DNA of 34,698 nucleotides from positions 1-34,698 of IMG/VR virus record IMGVR_UViG_3300049893_001119. One strand, written 5' to 3'. The DNA is from a virus. Shown piece after piece: positions 1 through 7,714 of this stretch. A program made the position numbers and the translations under genes. Each line of letters begins with the position of its first letter. Within the stretch, counting starts at the first letter, position 1. The notes under the pieces were generated by a model. That model saw nothing but the letters and a program-made list of their open reading frames with translations, ran no database searches and was not told the origin of the DNA.

Positions 1-629
1 TGTTTTTGAAAATTCACTTGATTTTGAAAAACCGATCATAGATCAATTTGATGAAAAATATAGTGTCGATGATTGCATTTCAATGCTCAATGCGATTGGT
101 TTATCTCAAGTTCCATGCTGGGTTAGACCGATCAAAACTCTTTCCAATGGTCAAAAAGCTAGAGCAGAGGCCGTTTTAGAAATGTCTCGCGAAAAAGATT
201 TAGTAGTTATAGATGAATGGACCAGTGTAGTCGATAGAAATGTGGCAAAAGTTATGTGTCATTCAATACAAAAATACGCCAGAAAAAATAACAAAAAAAT
301 CATTTTGCTAAGTTGTCACTATGATGTTTTAGATTGGCTGTTGCCTGATTTTGTTATTGATTGTAATGAGCAAAAATATGAAGATCGGAGGTCGCTTCGG
401 CAAATTAGAAATGAAAAAATCGAATTTAATATCAGAGAATGTTCATCTAAAAAATGGAAACAATTTAGCAAGTATCATTATTTGAGTGACAATATGCCGG
501 GCGGTAAAAATTTTACATTTGGACTTTTTTTGAACGATAAACAAATTGGGTTTCAATGCTTTAGTAATTATGTGCCAGGTCGAACCGATATTTTACACTC
601 CAATAGAGTTGTCATACACCCTGACTACG
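1..629. repeat. Left copy of the terminal repeat (629 bp)
   Basis: Bases 1-629 align without gaps to 34070-34698. Bases 1-114 and 520-629 are identical in both copies; between them I count about 46 substitutions, mostly silent. The repeat shows that the molecule is circular or circularly permuted with a unit of 34069 bp. The differences suggest that two strain variants were assembled through the same locus, or less likely that the gene is duplicated. Confidence 0.9.
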
Positions 630-877
630 TTGGTTTTGGATTGGGTTTAAAAATGGCAACGGAGTGTTCTAAAATATTAAAAAATAAAGGCTATAAAATT
701 ATGGCCAAATTTAGCTCAATACCAATGTATAAATCTAGAATAAAAGATAAATCATGGAAATTTTTAGGTGCAAAAAATGATATGAAAAAATCACTAACTG
801 GCGGGGTGTTTGGTAAACAACCAAAGGCAGGATTTAGAACAAAAGTAACAACTTTTAGTTTTGAGTTTGTTGGTTGA
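2..877 (+). CDS. ABC-type ATPase fused to GNAT acetyltransferase (C-terminal part, 5' end at other window edge)
   Basis: The reading frame is open from base 2 and is the continuation of the gene that begins at 33873, because bases 1-629 repeat 34070-34698. Joined, the protein would be about 357 residues. In that numbering this part carries the ABC signature LSNGQ (113-117), Walker B ending in D137-E138 and the H-loop H172. From about residue 215 a GNAT domain follows, with a conserved YHYLS segment and the acetyl-CoA loop in HPDYVGFGLG. The Walker A lies at the other window edge. The architecture matches the COG2401-type 'ABC ATPase fused to a predicted acetyltransferase'; no membrane segments are present, so it is not a transporter. 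The stop overlaps the terS start (TGATG). The real role is unknown; modification of DNA or another macromolecule is inference. Confidence 0.85.
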   Translation, partial: VFENSLDFEKPIIDQFDEKYSVDDCISMLNAIGLSQVPCWVRPIKTLSNGQKARAEAVLEMSREKDLVVIDEWTSVVDRNVAKVMCHSIQKYARKNNKKIILLSCHYDVLDWLLPDFVIDCNEQKYEDRRSLRQIRNEKIEFNIRECSSKKWKQFSKYHYLSDNMPGGKNFTFGLFLNDKQIGFQCFSNYVPGRTDILHSNRVVIHPDYVGFGLGLKMATECSKILKNKGYKIMAKFSSIPMYKSRIKDKSWKFLGAKNDMKKSLTGGVFGKQPKAGFRTKVTTFSFEFVG

Positions 878-1257
878 TGGGAGTTCTTAGAGTGGCAAGA
901 CCAACGCTTTTTAGAGAAGAATACTGCCAAATGCTAATTGATCACATGAGCAAGGGACTTTCTTTTGAATCATTCGCCGCTGTTATTAATGTCAATCGCG
1001 ACACTCTGTACGACTGGCGCGCGCGTCATGATATATTTCTCGATGCCCAAAAGATCGGGCGAGAAAAACAATTATTAAACGATGAAATTATTCTAAACAA
1101 AGTTATTCGAGGCGAGCAAAAAAATAGCTCACCCGCCGTGCTGATTTTTAAAATGAAGAATTGCCATCAATGGAAAGACCAGCAAGATGTAAATGTAAAT
1201 GGTGGCGAGCCTTTCAAAATCGAAATCGTAAAAGATGAAAATAAAACTACTTCCTAA
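877..1257 (+). CDS. terS: Terminase small subunit (probable)
   Basis: A 126-residue protein directly upstream of the large terminase. The N-terminal part reads as a helix-turn-helix (residues about 10-50, with FESFAAVINVNRDTLYDWRA), as in many small terminase subunits, which recognise the packaging site on viral DNA and load the large subunit. The C-terminal half is mixed and charged, as expected for an oligomerisation and TerL-contact region. The ATG at 877 overlaps the upstream stop as TGATG; a TTG at 874 is the alternative. The end overlaps terL by 23 bases. The call rests on the helix-turn-helix and the position, not on a close sequence match. Confidence 0.75.
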   Translation: MGVLRVARPTLFREEYCQMLIDHMSKGLSFESFAAVINVNRDTLYDWRARHDIFLDAQKIGREKQLLNDEIILNKVIRGEQKNSSPAVLIFKMKNCHQWKDQQDVNVNGGEPFKIEIVKDENKTTS

Positions 1258-2452
1258 ACAGTACGATGTTATGCAATCGCTTGCGCCAAACATCTGTTAC
1301 CTTGGAGGAGTTGGAGCGGGCAAGACGCATATAGGCTCTGTCTGGATTTTGAATAAATGTAGTGAGAAATCAGTCGATCTAATTACGGCAAATACTTATT
1401 CACAATTACACAAGGCAACTTTAAAAGCAGTTTTTAAAAACTTTGATGAATGGAAAGTGCCATACACATACAATCAAAATGCTGGGCTATTAAAAGTGTT
1501 TAATCAAAAAGAATTTCTCTGCATGAGTATTGATGCCTATGACAATAACCGAGGAATCGAGGTTGGCAATTGGTGGGGAGATGAGGCGGCTTATTATTCC
1601 GAGGATGCGTACACCACAATGACGGGACGTAAAAGAGATAAACGAGGCAGATTGCAAACGCTTTTAACGACAACGCCCAAGGGTTATAATTGGCTTTATG
1701 ATCGATTCTCTTCTGGCGGTGAAAAACATAACCCAGAATTTTATCACTTAATTAATTGCAAGACAGAAGATAATTATCATTTGCCAAAAGAATATATCGA
1801 ATCACTAAAAGTTCAGTTCGATGAAAAATTAATTCAGCAAGAAATGCTCGGAGAGTTTGTTAATTTAACTCAAGGTAAAGTTTACTATGGTTTTAGTCGA
1901 GAGAAGTACGTTGTCGATTCTATTCCCGATCATGTTAAAACATTACCGATTTGGATCTCGATCGACTTCAACGTCGATCCATCAACTGCAATCATTTGGA
2001 GAGTTGGAGCGCATGAGGCTTGGGCGATTGATGAAGTATTTATGCGCGACTCAAACACGCCAGAGATTGCCGCAAAGTTAATTGAAAAAGGTTATCGCAA
2101 TGCAAATGTTATTGCAGATTCAACCGGAGCAAACAGATCAACAAAGGGCAAATCAGATCATATAATTTTAAGAGAAGCTGGTTTTAATGTAGTCCCTTTC
2201 ACAAACCCGCCAGTAATTGATCGCGTAAACAATATGAATAGACTTTTTAGCAAAGACACATTTAGAATATTGAGGACGCTGACCAAAACCATAAATGACT
2301 TTGAAAAAGTTTCTTGGAAAGGAACTGACTTAGATCAAAAAACAGATAAATTATTGACGCATTTATCTGACGGTGCTGGCTATCTGGCGTGGAAGTTATG
2401 GCCTATAAAAAGGGATTTTGACTACACAATATCAACCCAAAAAAGATTTTAA
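1235..2452 (+). CDS. terL: Terminase large subunit
   Basis: A 405-residue ATP-driven DNA packaging motor with a headful or cos nuclease. The Walker A is GGVGAGKT (residues 24-31), Walker B is in WWGDEA, and a TTTPKG coupling motif follows. The C-terminal RNase-H-like nuclease has its acidic residues in SIDFNVDPS, IADSTG and HLSDGAGYLAWKL. The length is on the short side of normal for the family. It follows terS with overlapping ends and precedes the portal gene, the usual packaging order. The motor works at the portal vertex of the prohead. Confidence 0.95.
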   Translation: MKIKLLPKQYDVMQSLAPNICYLGGVGAGKTHIGSVWILNKCSEKSVDLITANTYSQLHKATLKAVFKNFDEWKVPYTYNQNAGLLKVFNQKEFLCMSIDAYDNNRGIEVGNWWGDEAAYYSEDAYTTMTGRKRDKRGRLQTLLTTTPKGYNWLYDRFSSGGEKHNPEFYHLINCKTEDNYHLPKEYIESLKVQFDEKLIQQEMLGEFVNLTQGKVYYGFSREKYVVDSIPDHVKTLPIWISIDFNVDPSTAIIWRVGAHEAWAIDEVFMRDSNTPEIAAKLIEKGYRNANVIADSTGANRSTKGKSDHIILREAGFNVVPFTNPPVIDRVNNMNRLFSKDTFRILRTLTKTINDFEKVSWKGTDLDQKTDKLLTHLSDGAGYLAWKLWPIKRDFDYTISTQKRF

Positions 2453-2465
2453 CAAGGAAGTGAAT

Positions 2466-4001
2466 ATGTATTTTAATTTAGATAATCAAAATGAAAGACA
2501 AAGATTAATTGAGCAAATTGAATCGAATGAAAACAAAGGAAGAAAATCAGAGTCATATAAGCGATCTGAGATTTACAAGGATAGAATTAAGCCGTTTGTT
2601 ATTACCGAGCTAAGAAAACAATTCGATGAGGTTTCTATTCAAGAAATTCCTGTTTCATCTGGCGTGAATATTTGCAAGCGGGCCATCAATAAAACGTCGA
2701 TTGTTTATTTAACGCCGCCAAAAAGAACTTTTTCAAACACCAATGAAAATCAATCAGAGCAATTGAATCTGCTTTATACAGAGAGTGAGATAAACGTATC
2801 TCTGGCAAAGGCGAATAAATATTTTAAACTGCACAATCATGTTTTAATCCAAGTCAAACCAGAAGATAAAAAACTAATCGCAAAAGTATTTCAACCGCAC
2901 CAATGGGATGCGATCTACTATGATGACAACCCAGAAAAAGCATTGGGCTATGTGTTTACTGCCTACGATAAAGCAGACGCGGCACTAGATAACGCCAATC
3001 AAGTCAACCCAGCGACTGGCGTTGATTCTAAACTTGGGATGTCATCAACAAATTACACCGAGTCACTGGCAATAAAAGAATCAAGTAAGAGCAATAAAAG
3101 ATATTCATGTTACTATTACAGCGAAGAAAGCGGGATGGTTAGAAACTACATTTTTAATAGTGCAGGAGAAATTATTTCCGACGTACTAGAACTGGACTTC
3201 ATGCCATTTGTCGAAGTAGCAGACGGAAAAGAAAACGAATACTGGGTGCGCAACGGCTCTGCATTCTCTGACTTCACGGTCGAGTTTAACGTGCGCTTAT
3301 CCGAAAGCTCTCAGGTCGTAAAGATGCAAGGTTTCTCTCAGGCATATTTAAAAGGGCCTAAAAGCGTTATTGCTCAGAACGTAAAGGTAGGGCCTACATA
3401 TATTTTAAGATTGCCAGTTGATAAAGAAAACAACATCGAGACAGACTTTGGTTTTGCATCAACTAATGCCGATATCAATGGCACGATTGAATTCTTAAAA
3501 TCATATCTGTTTTTATTTTTATCAAGTCAGTCATTAGATCAATCGGCAATCTCAACCAATGAAACTTCAGAAAAATACGCATCTGGTTTTGAAAGATTGA
3601 TTGCAATGATTGATAGAATGATTACTAATAAAGATGATTTTGAAATCTTTATGAAGGCAGAAAAAAGAATTTATGAAGTGATTAAGGGTTGGTTAAACGC
3701 AACCGATTCAACTGAGACTCTTGAAGATGAAATCGCTGGAAAAATTCCAGAAGATTCTAAAATCTCAATTGAATACGTTAAGCCAGAATCAGTTCAAACA
3801 GAAGCAGAAGAAATTCAAGTAGCGCAAAATAAAATTGAAATGGGCGTTGCTTCTCCGATTTCGGTTATTATGAAGCTAGAAAATGTTGATCGAGTTGAGG
3901 CAGAGAAAAGATACAACCAATACATAAAAGAAAATTCTTTAAGTTCGGTTGATGCAATGGTTAATAGTGTAAAGGATGTCACAGTTGGAAATAACGCTTA
4001 A
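2466..4001 (+). CDS. Portal protein
   Basis: A 511-residue protein that follows terL and precedes the scaffold and capsid genes. Its size, position and charged, glutamate/lysine-rich C-terminus fit a dodecameric portal through which DNA is packaged and ejected. The ATG at 2466 is chosen because AAGGAAG lies six bases upstream. An earlier in-frame ATG at 2418 would overlap terL by 35 bases and has no comparable ribosome-binding site. Sequence features include NICKRAINKTSIVYLTPPKR near residues 70-90 and a helical region near the end (ISVIMKLENVDRVEAEKRY), typical of portals of the SPP1/HK97 type. Confidence 0.85.
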   Translation: MYFNLDNQNERQRLIEQIESNENKGRKSESYKRSEIYKDRIKPFVITELRKQFDEVSIQEIPVSSGVNICKRAINKTSIVYLTPPKRTFSNTNENQSEQLNLLYTESEINVSLAKANKYFKLHNHVLIQVKPEDKKLIAKVFQPHQWDAIYYDDNPEKALGYVFTAYDKADAALDNANQVNPATGVDSKLGMSSTNYTESLAIKESSKSNKRYSCYYYSEESGMVRNYIFNSAGEIISDVLELDFMPFVEVADGKENEYWVRNGSAFSDFTVEFNVRLSESSQVVKMQGFSQAYLKGPKSVIAQNVKVGPTYILRLPVDKENNIETDFGFASTNADINGTIEFLKSYLFLFLSSQSLDQSAISTNETSEKYASGFERLIAMIDRMITNKDDFEIFMKAEKRIYEVIKGWLNATDSTETLEDEIAGKIPEDSKISIEYVKPESVQTEAEEIQVAQNKIEMGVASPISVIMKLENVDRVEAEKRYNQYIKENSLSSVDAMVNSVKDVTVGNNA

Positions 4002-4515
4002 AAAAAACAAAGAAGTCAGCCAGACGTTTAATCTAAACGATCTTTTTGGGCGCAAGGTTGAGCAGTCTGAGGCTGACGCTTTTTTTGAGCTGGTTAAAGA
4101 GCGCATCATTGAGCGTTCGCAATTTGGGCTTGATGTGAACGACAACCCATTTGCTGATTACTCACCAGAGTACGCAGAGTTTAAGGGCGTTTCGGTCGGC
4201 GATGTAGATATGACGCTATCAAGTGATATGTTAGAAAATATTGAGTATGAATTTAAAAACGGAATTTTAAAAGTAAAAGTAAATGAAGATGATGCAGGAA
4301 AAGCCTATGGTCACATGACTGGTTTTAAAGGTCATCCAACAATTAAAAACGGCCCTCAAAGAGAGTTCTTTGGCGTGCAAGATGATGAGGCGGCGTTGTT
4401 CGCTGAGATGGTTGGGAGTGATAGTGGAATAACTGCCGGCGAACTAGCGCCGGATCAATTTACTTTGGAAGAAATTATCAGCGGCTTAAGGATTGGCACA
4501 GATGGCGAAGGTTAG
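3976..4515 (+). CDS. Virion morphogenesis protein, Mu gpG-like (probable)
   Basis: A 179-residue protein overlapping the end of the portal gene by 26 bases. The order of motifs resembles phage virion-morphogenesis or tail-completion proteins of the Mu gpG type: NPFADYSPEYAEFKG, then LSSDMLENI, then a GHMTGFKG segment and PQREFFGVQDDE near residues 128-138. These proteins act at the head-tail interface. The following gene (4502) shows a looser version of the same pattern. The family assignment is from motif resemblance only. Confidence 0.5.
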   Translation: MSQLEITLKKNKEVSQTFNLNDLFGRKVEQSEADAFFELVKERIIERSQFGLDVNDNPFADYSPEYAEFKGVSVGDVDMTLSSDMLENIEYEFKNGILKVKVNEDDAGKAYGHMTGFKGHPTIKNGPQREFFGVQDDEAALFAEMVGSDSGITAGELAPDQFTLEEIISGLRIGTDGEG

Positions 4516-5005
4516 AATAATCGGGCTTGATATTGCGACGAAGAAACAGAAAAGAAAAATTCTTAAGCTAGTTCAGCAATCTAATTTTAAAGATGAATTA
4601 AGAAATGATCTAATTAACGAGACAAGGGACGCTGGCGTTGAGCCGCAACTAAAAGACTCTTCTGTTAAGCATCGCCGTTACCTTGCAAAAAATAATAAGA
4701 CGCACGAAAAATATCAGGCAGAAAAATCTAATCTAACTTTGACTGGAAAGTTTTTGGATTCGATGAAATCATTTTTTATTTTAAGCAAAGGGCAATTTGT
4801 TTTTGAGTTTCCAAAAAAGAAACACCCTCCTTATTTAAAAAATAATGGCAAGCCAATAAAAGGCAAGCGCGCATCAATGTCGGATATCTATCAGTATCAA
4901 GCCGAAAAAGGCAGAGACATAGCGCAGGCATTTGAGAGAGAGGAATTTTTAAGGAAGATAAGCAAAAAATTAGTTGACGCAATTAAAAAGTTATTGCGCG
5001 ATTGA
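4502..5005 (+). CDS. Small morphogenesis protein, possibly gpG-like
   Basis: A 167-residue basic protein. The ATG at 4502 has AAGGA nine bases upstream and overlaps the previous gene by 14 bases; a TTG at 4493 is a weaker alternative. The segment LTLTGKFLDSM followed by a beta-rich stretch and FEREEFLRKIS near the C-terminus resembles the order seen in the preceding gene and in virion morphogenesis proteins. It lies between portal and scaffold, so a structural or assembly role is likely. I do not recognise a close family. Confidence 0.5.
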   Translation: MAKVRIIGLDIATKKQKRKILKLVQQSNFKDELRNDLINETRDAGVEPQLKDSSVKHRRYLAKNNKTHEKYQAEKSNLTLTGKFLDSMKSFFILSKGQFVFEFPKKKHPPYLKNNGKPIKGKRASMSDIYQYQAEKGRDIAQAFEREEFLRKISKKLVDAIKKLLRD

Positions 5006-5029
5006 CAAATCAAATATGGAGGTTCTAAA

Positions 5030-5656
5030 ATGACAACTGAAGTCACTAATCCACCTGTGGTGGATGGCTCAAATCCCGGTGGGAATCCTGAGCAAAAAGA
5101 TCAAATTAGCTATGAGTCTTTTCAAAAGGCGTTAAAAGAAAAGAAAAACGCCGCTGCGAAAGCCGAAGAAGCGACACGGAAAGTTGCTGAGTTAAGCGAG
5201 AAATTGGAAGCAATTGAACGCGAAAAACTCGAGGCCCAAGGAAAGGTTGCAGAAGTAAAAGATCGATTGGCTAAAGAAAATCTTGGGCTAAAAAAACAAT
5301 TAGAAGAAAAAGAAAAAAGCTACGCTTGGAGCATAGTTTCAAAGACGATCAAAAACGCTGTGATTCAAAACGGCGGTGTTGAGGCGGATGATCTTTTAAG
5401 AGTTTTGTCTAAGGATGATCTTGCGCTGGTTTCTGTTAAAGACGGCTATGAGGTTGATGATGAAAGTTTAAATGCTTTTATTAAAACCGTTAAAGAAAAG
5501 AAGCCGTTATATTTTCCAAACAAGGCGGCGATCAAAACAAATGACGTTGCCGTAAAAGGGAAAGGATTTGAGGACGTAAAACCTAAGCAAACTTCGCAAA
5601 TGAATGCGGCAGAGCTTGCTCAGGCAATGAGAGAACAATTGAAAGGGATTTTATAA
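5030..5656 (+). CDS. Capsid scaffolding protein
   Basis: A 208-residue acidic and lysine-rich protein immediately before the major capsid gene. Residues about 25-100 form a long coiled coil (KKNAAAKAEEATRKVAELSE and onward), and the C-terminus ends in a short helix (MNAAELAQAMREQLKGIL), both typical of scaffolds that direct prohead assembly and then leave the shell. No prohead protease is encoded nearby, so the scaffold probably exits intact. TGGAGG precedes the ATG. Confidence 0.85.
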   Translation: MTTEVTNPPVVDGSNPGGNPEQKDQISYESFQKALKEKKNAAAKAEEATRKVAELSEKLEAIEREKLEAQGKVAEVKDRLAKENLGLKKQLEEKEKSYAWSIVSKTIKNAVIQNGGVEADDLLRVLSKDDLALVSVKDGYEVDDESLNAFIKTVKEKKPLYFPNKAAIKTNDVAVKGKGFEDVKPKQTSQMNAAELAQAMREQLKGIL

Positions 5657-5676
5657 TAACAAAATAAGGAGATTTT

Positions 5677-6522
5677 ATGGCAGACGCATTAGTAGGTGTA
5701 ACGGAAACAAGCGCGGCGGCGATTGCAAACGTTGCAAAAATGGCTCAAACTTTTTTAATTCAACAATCAGTTTTACTTCCGACAGTAACTGATTACTCAA
5801 GTCTTGCTGTTCCGGGCGCATCAAGCATTAAATTGCCTCGCTCTGGCGGCTTTACCGTTGGAACAAAAGCAGAAAACACGGCAGTTGACGCTCAAATTGT
5901 TACCTATGCCTCAGACACAATCACTTTTTCTCACAGAACAGTTCAGTTCTTAATTGAAAAACTTGCTCAAAAGCAGTCAGCAGTTGACGTTGTTCAGGAC
6001 ATGTTGATGAAGGCGACTAAAGCCCTTGCATTAGATATCGATAATCTAATCATTGCGCAATTAGAACTTGCTTCATCTTCTGCGCCAGATCATCAAATTA
6101 ACTTTATCGACACAGTTAATGACGTTCTTGCAAAAGGCGATATTTTAGCGGCTCGTAAACTTTTAGTTTCTCAAAACATTAACCCAAGAGAGTGCTACTT
6201 AATGTTTGGTGCGGAGAAAGAATCAGAAGCATTGGCGCTTGCTGACTTTATCCAAGCTGAAAGATACGGCGCAAGCACGCCAATTCAATTGGGCGAGATC
6301 GGTTCAATCTACGGTCTTAAAACTTTAGTCCACACTTCTGTAACTGATTACATGCTTGCATGGCATCCAAGTGCAGTTGGTGTTGCTTTCAGTCAACCGA
6401 TTGAAATCGACATGGACAAAGACCTTGCTAACATCGGGATGAGATACTCTTTAGATTACATTTTTGGAGCAAAAGTTCTTGATAGCGGTAAGCGTTGCGT
6501 GAAAGTAGACTCTACTAACTAA
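5677..6522 (+). CDS. Major capsid protein
   Basis: A 281-residue protein following the scaffold gene, with AAGGAG before its ATG. The pattern fits an HK97-fold coat protein. An N-terminal helix is followed by a beta-rich stretch (SSIKLPRSGGFTVG), a long helix around residues 90-130 (KLAQKQSAVDVVQDMLMKAT and onward) and a peripheral domain with YLMFGAEKESEALA. The C-terminal IGMRYSLDYIFGAKVLDSG is typical of this group. A strong terminator lies directly downstream, as often seen for the most highly expressed structural gene. Confidence 0.9.
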   Translation: MADALVGVTETSAAAIANVAKMAQTFLIQQSVLLPTVTDYSSLAVPGASSIKLPRSGGFTVGTKAENTAVDAQIVTYASDTITFSHRTVQFLIEKLAQKQSAVDVVQDMLMKATKALALDIDNLIIAQLELASSSAPDHQINFIDTVNDVLAKGDILAARKLLVSQNINPRECYLMFGAEKESEALALADFIQAERYGASTPIQLGEIGSIYGLKTLVHTSVTDYMLAWHPSAVGVAFSQPIEIDMDKDLANIGMRYSLDYIFGAKVLDSGKRCVKVDSTN

Positions 6523-6535
6523 GGTACTTTTTATC

Positions 6536-6566
6536 AGGGCGTGGCTTCGGTCGCGCCCTTTTTATT
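6536..6566 (+). terminator. Intrinsic terminator after the capsid gene
   Basis: A ten-base stem (AGGGCGTGGC with GTCGCGCCCT, two G-T wobbles) closed by a TTCG tetraloop and followed by TTTTT. It lies 13 bases after the capsid stop. Some transcription must read through, because genes continue in the same direction; this would make capsid mRNA more abundant than the downstream genes. Confidence 0.9.
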
Positions 6567-6770
6567 ATGAGTTTTATTTACAATATACCAAACTACGTCA
6601 AGGCAAAAACCGAGGACGGGTTAAGAAAAAAAATGCTTGAAGTGAATCTAAAAAAGGGTGCATTTCATAAATTTTTTAGCGTGTATTTTGACGGTAAAAA
6701 CCACATCGCTTGGTTTGTTGAGGAAAAAAACTCAATGAATGACGCGATAGAAGTTCTTGATAAAAAATAA
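6567..6770 (+). CDS. Small conserved-type protein after capsid
   Basis: A 67-residue basic protein. The pattern KKMLEVNLKKGAFHKFFSV followed by GKNHIAWFVEE resembles small proteins found after capsid genes in several phages, whose role is unknown to me. Its ATG directly abuts the T-tract of the capsid terminator and has no visible ribosome-binding site. Translation may start further in (ATG at 6633) or be inefficient. The frame runs into TAA at 6768 and reopens in the same frame afterwards (see 6783). Confidence 0.55.
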   Translation: MSFIYNIPNYVKAKTEDGLRKKMLEVNLKKGAFHKFFSVYFDGKNHIAWFVEEKNSMNDAIEVLDKK

Positions 6771-6782
6771 AAGGGGGCAGCT

Positions 6783-7058
6783 ATTTCACTCCCAAATGTT
6801 TTACAAGACAGAGAGCAGGATAAGTTTGAAGAAGTTGGCGGCAAGTCAACTGTTCGAGTTAAAGTTGTATCAGACACCAGCGACGATTTAATTTATGGGG
6901 TTGATTATGATGCGATTGTTTACACATATTCGACAACTCAAGACGTGCATGAATACATGACCGGAGGAATTTCTGGGACTCTTGTCGCAACAAAAACAAT
7001 CAACTATTTTAACAATAGAAAAGAAAAAATAATAAACGAAACTTTTATCAGGGTTTAA
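6783..7058 (+). CDS. Unknown structural-region protein with apparent ATT start
   Basis: The frame between 6771 and 7058 has no ATG, GTG or TTG near its beginning, yet encodes a convincing protein of about 91 residues starting ISLPNVLQDREQDKF and ending NETFIRV. The best start is ATT at 6783, preceded by AAAGGGGGC, a strong ribosome-binding site at proper distance. The alternative is readthrough of the TAA at 6768-6770, because this frame is the same as that of the upstream gene. The protein is rich in beta-type residues and lies among head and fibre genes. The function is unknown. The next gene starts two bases after its stop. Confidence 0.65.
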   Translation: MSLPNVLQDREQDKFEEVGGKSTVRVKVVSDTSDDLIYGVDYDAIVYTYSTTQDVHEYMTGGISGTLVATKTINYFNNRKEKIINETFIRV

Positions 7059-7059
7059 A

Positions 7060-7407
7060 ATGCAAATACAGGCAGTAACTCACAACTTCACACTAGATCA
7101 AGGCGCTACACTAGAGTACGAGTTTGAAGTAACAAACCCAGATGGATCGCCGTATGATTTCACCGGCCATACAGTTCGATCACAAATGCGTCAGACCTTT
7201 AGTTCGTCGATAGCCTTTAATCTAAACCCAACAATTGACGGGAATAAAATCATTTTAAATATGACCGACGCGCAGTCTAGTGCAATATCGATACTAAACA
7301 ACTCAATTACAGACTACGTTTACGATGTTGAAATAATCAACGCATCAAGTGTAGTTTGGAAATTTGTAAGAGGCGTAATTAAAGTTACACCAGAGGCAAC
7401 AAAATAA
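7060..7407 (+). CDS. Conserved phage beta-domain protein, role unknown
   Basis: A 115-residue protein beginning two bases after the previous stop. The pattern matches a domain commonly seen near fibre genes of phages: an initial LDQGATLEYEFEV, then GSPYDFTGHTVRSQMRQ, a middle strand NKIILNMTDAQSSA, then YVYDVEI and a final VRGVIKVTPEAT. Proteins of this type are usually small beta-sandwiches; a link to fibre attachment is inference from position. It overlaps the next gene as TAATG. Confidence 0.6.
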   Translation: MQIQAVTHNFTLDQGATLEYEFEVTNPDGSPYDFTGHTVRSQMRQTFSSSIAFNLNPTIDGNKIILNMTDAQSSAISILNNSITDYVYDVEIINASSVVWKFVRGVIKVTPEATK

Positions 7408-7703
7408 TGGCAAACATTGTCGTTAATCAACAAGTGCCAGTAGTGATAAAAGCGTCAACTGTGCCGCCTGTTATTATTACAATTAATAAAGGCGAAAAAG
7501 GCGACAACGGAGAGGGCGTTCCAACTGGCGGGACAACTGGTCAAGCGTTGCTAAAAAACTCTGCGACTGACTATGATGTAGATTTTGGCGATGTTTTATT
7601 GCCATCAAATAATTTAAGCGATGTTGCCAATGCGGAAACGGCAAGGCAAAATTTAGGAGCAATAAGCGAATCAGATGCGCTTGCTCTTTATCTTAGTTTA
7701 TAG
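7407..7703 (+). CDS. Small fibre-like protein with short collagen-type segment
   Basis: A 98-residue protein. A short GEKGDNGEG collagen-like run near residues 29-37 is followed by a GGTTGQALLKNS segment and then NNLSDVANAETARQNLGA, a motif frequent near trimerisation sites of phage fibres. It probably forms or attaches a trimeric fibre, and acts together with the long protein at 7715. It sits between the capsid and the head-tail connector genes, so the fibre could be on the head. That location is inference. Confidence 0.65.
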   Translation: MANIVVNQQVPVVIKASTVPPVIITINKGEKGDNGEGVPTGGTTGQALLKNSATDYDVDFGDVLLPSNNLSDVANAETARQNLGAISESDALALYLSL

Positions 7704-7714
7704 GAATAAATAAA

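Noticed and set aside
874-877. TTG start for the small terminase subunit
   Set aside because: It is in frame, but the ATG at 877 overlaps the upstream stop in the usual TGATG way.
1-877. ABC transporter assignment
   Set aside because: The ATPase has no membrane domain or transporter partner and is fused to an acetyltransferase, so the transporter name would be misleading.
2418-2465. Upstream start of the portal gene
   Set aside because: The ATG at 2466 has a strong ribosome-binding site, while 2418 lies inside terL without one.
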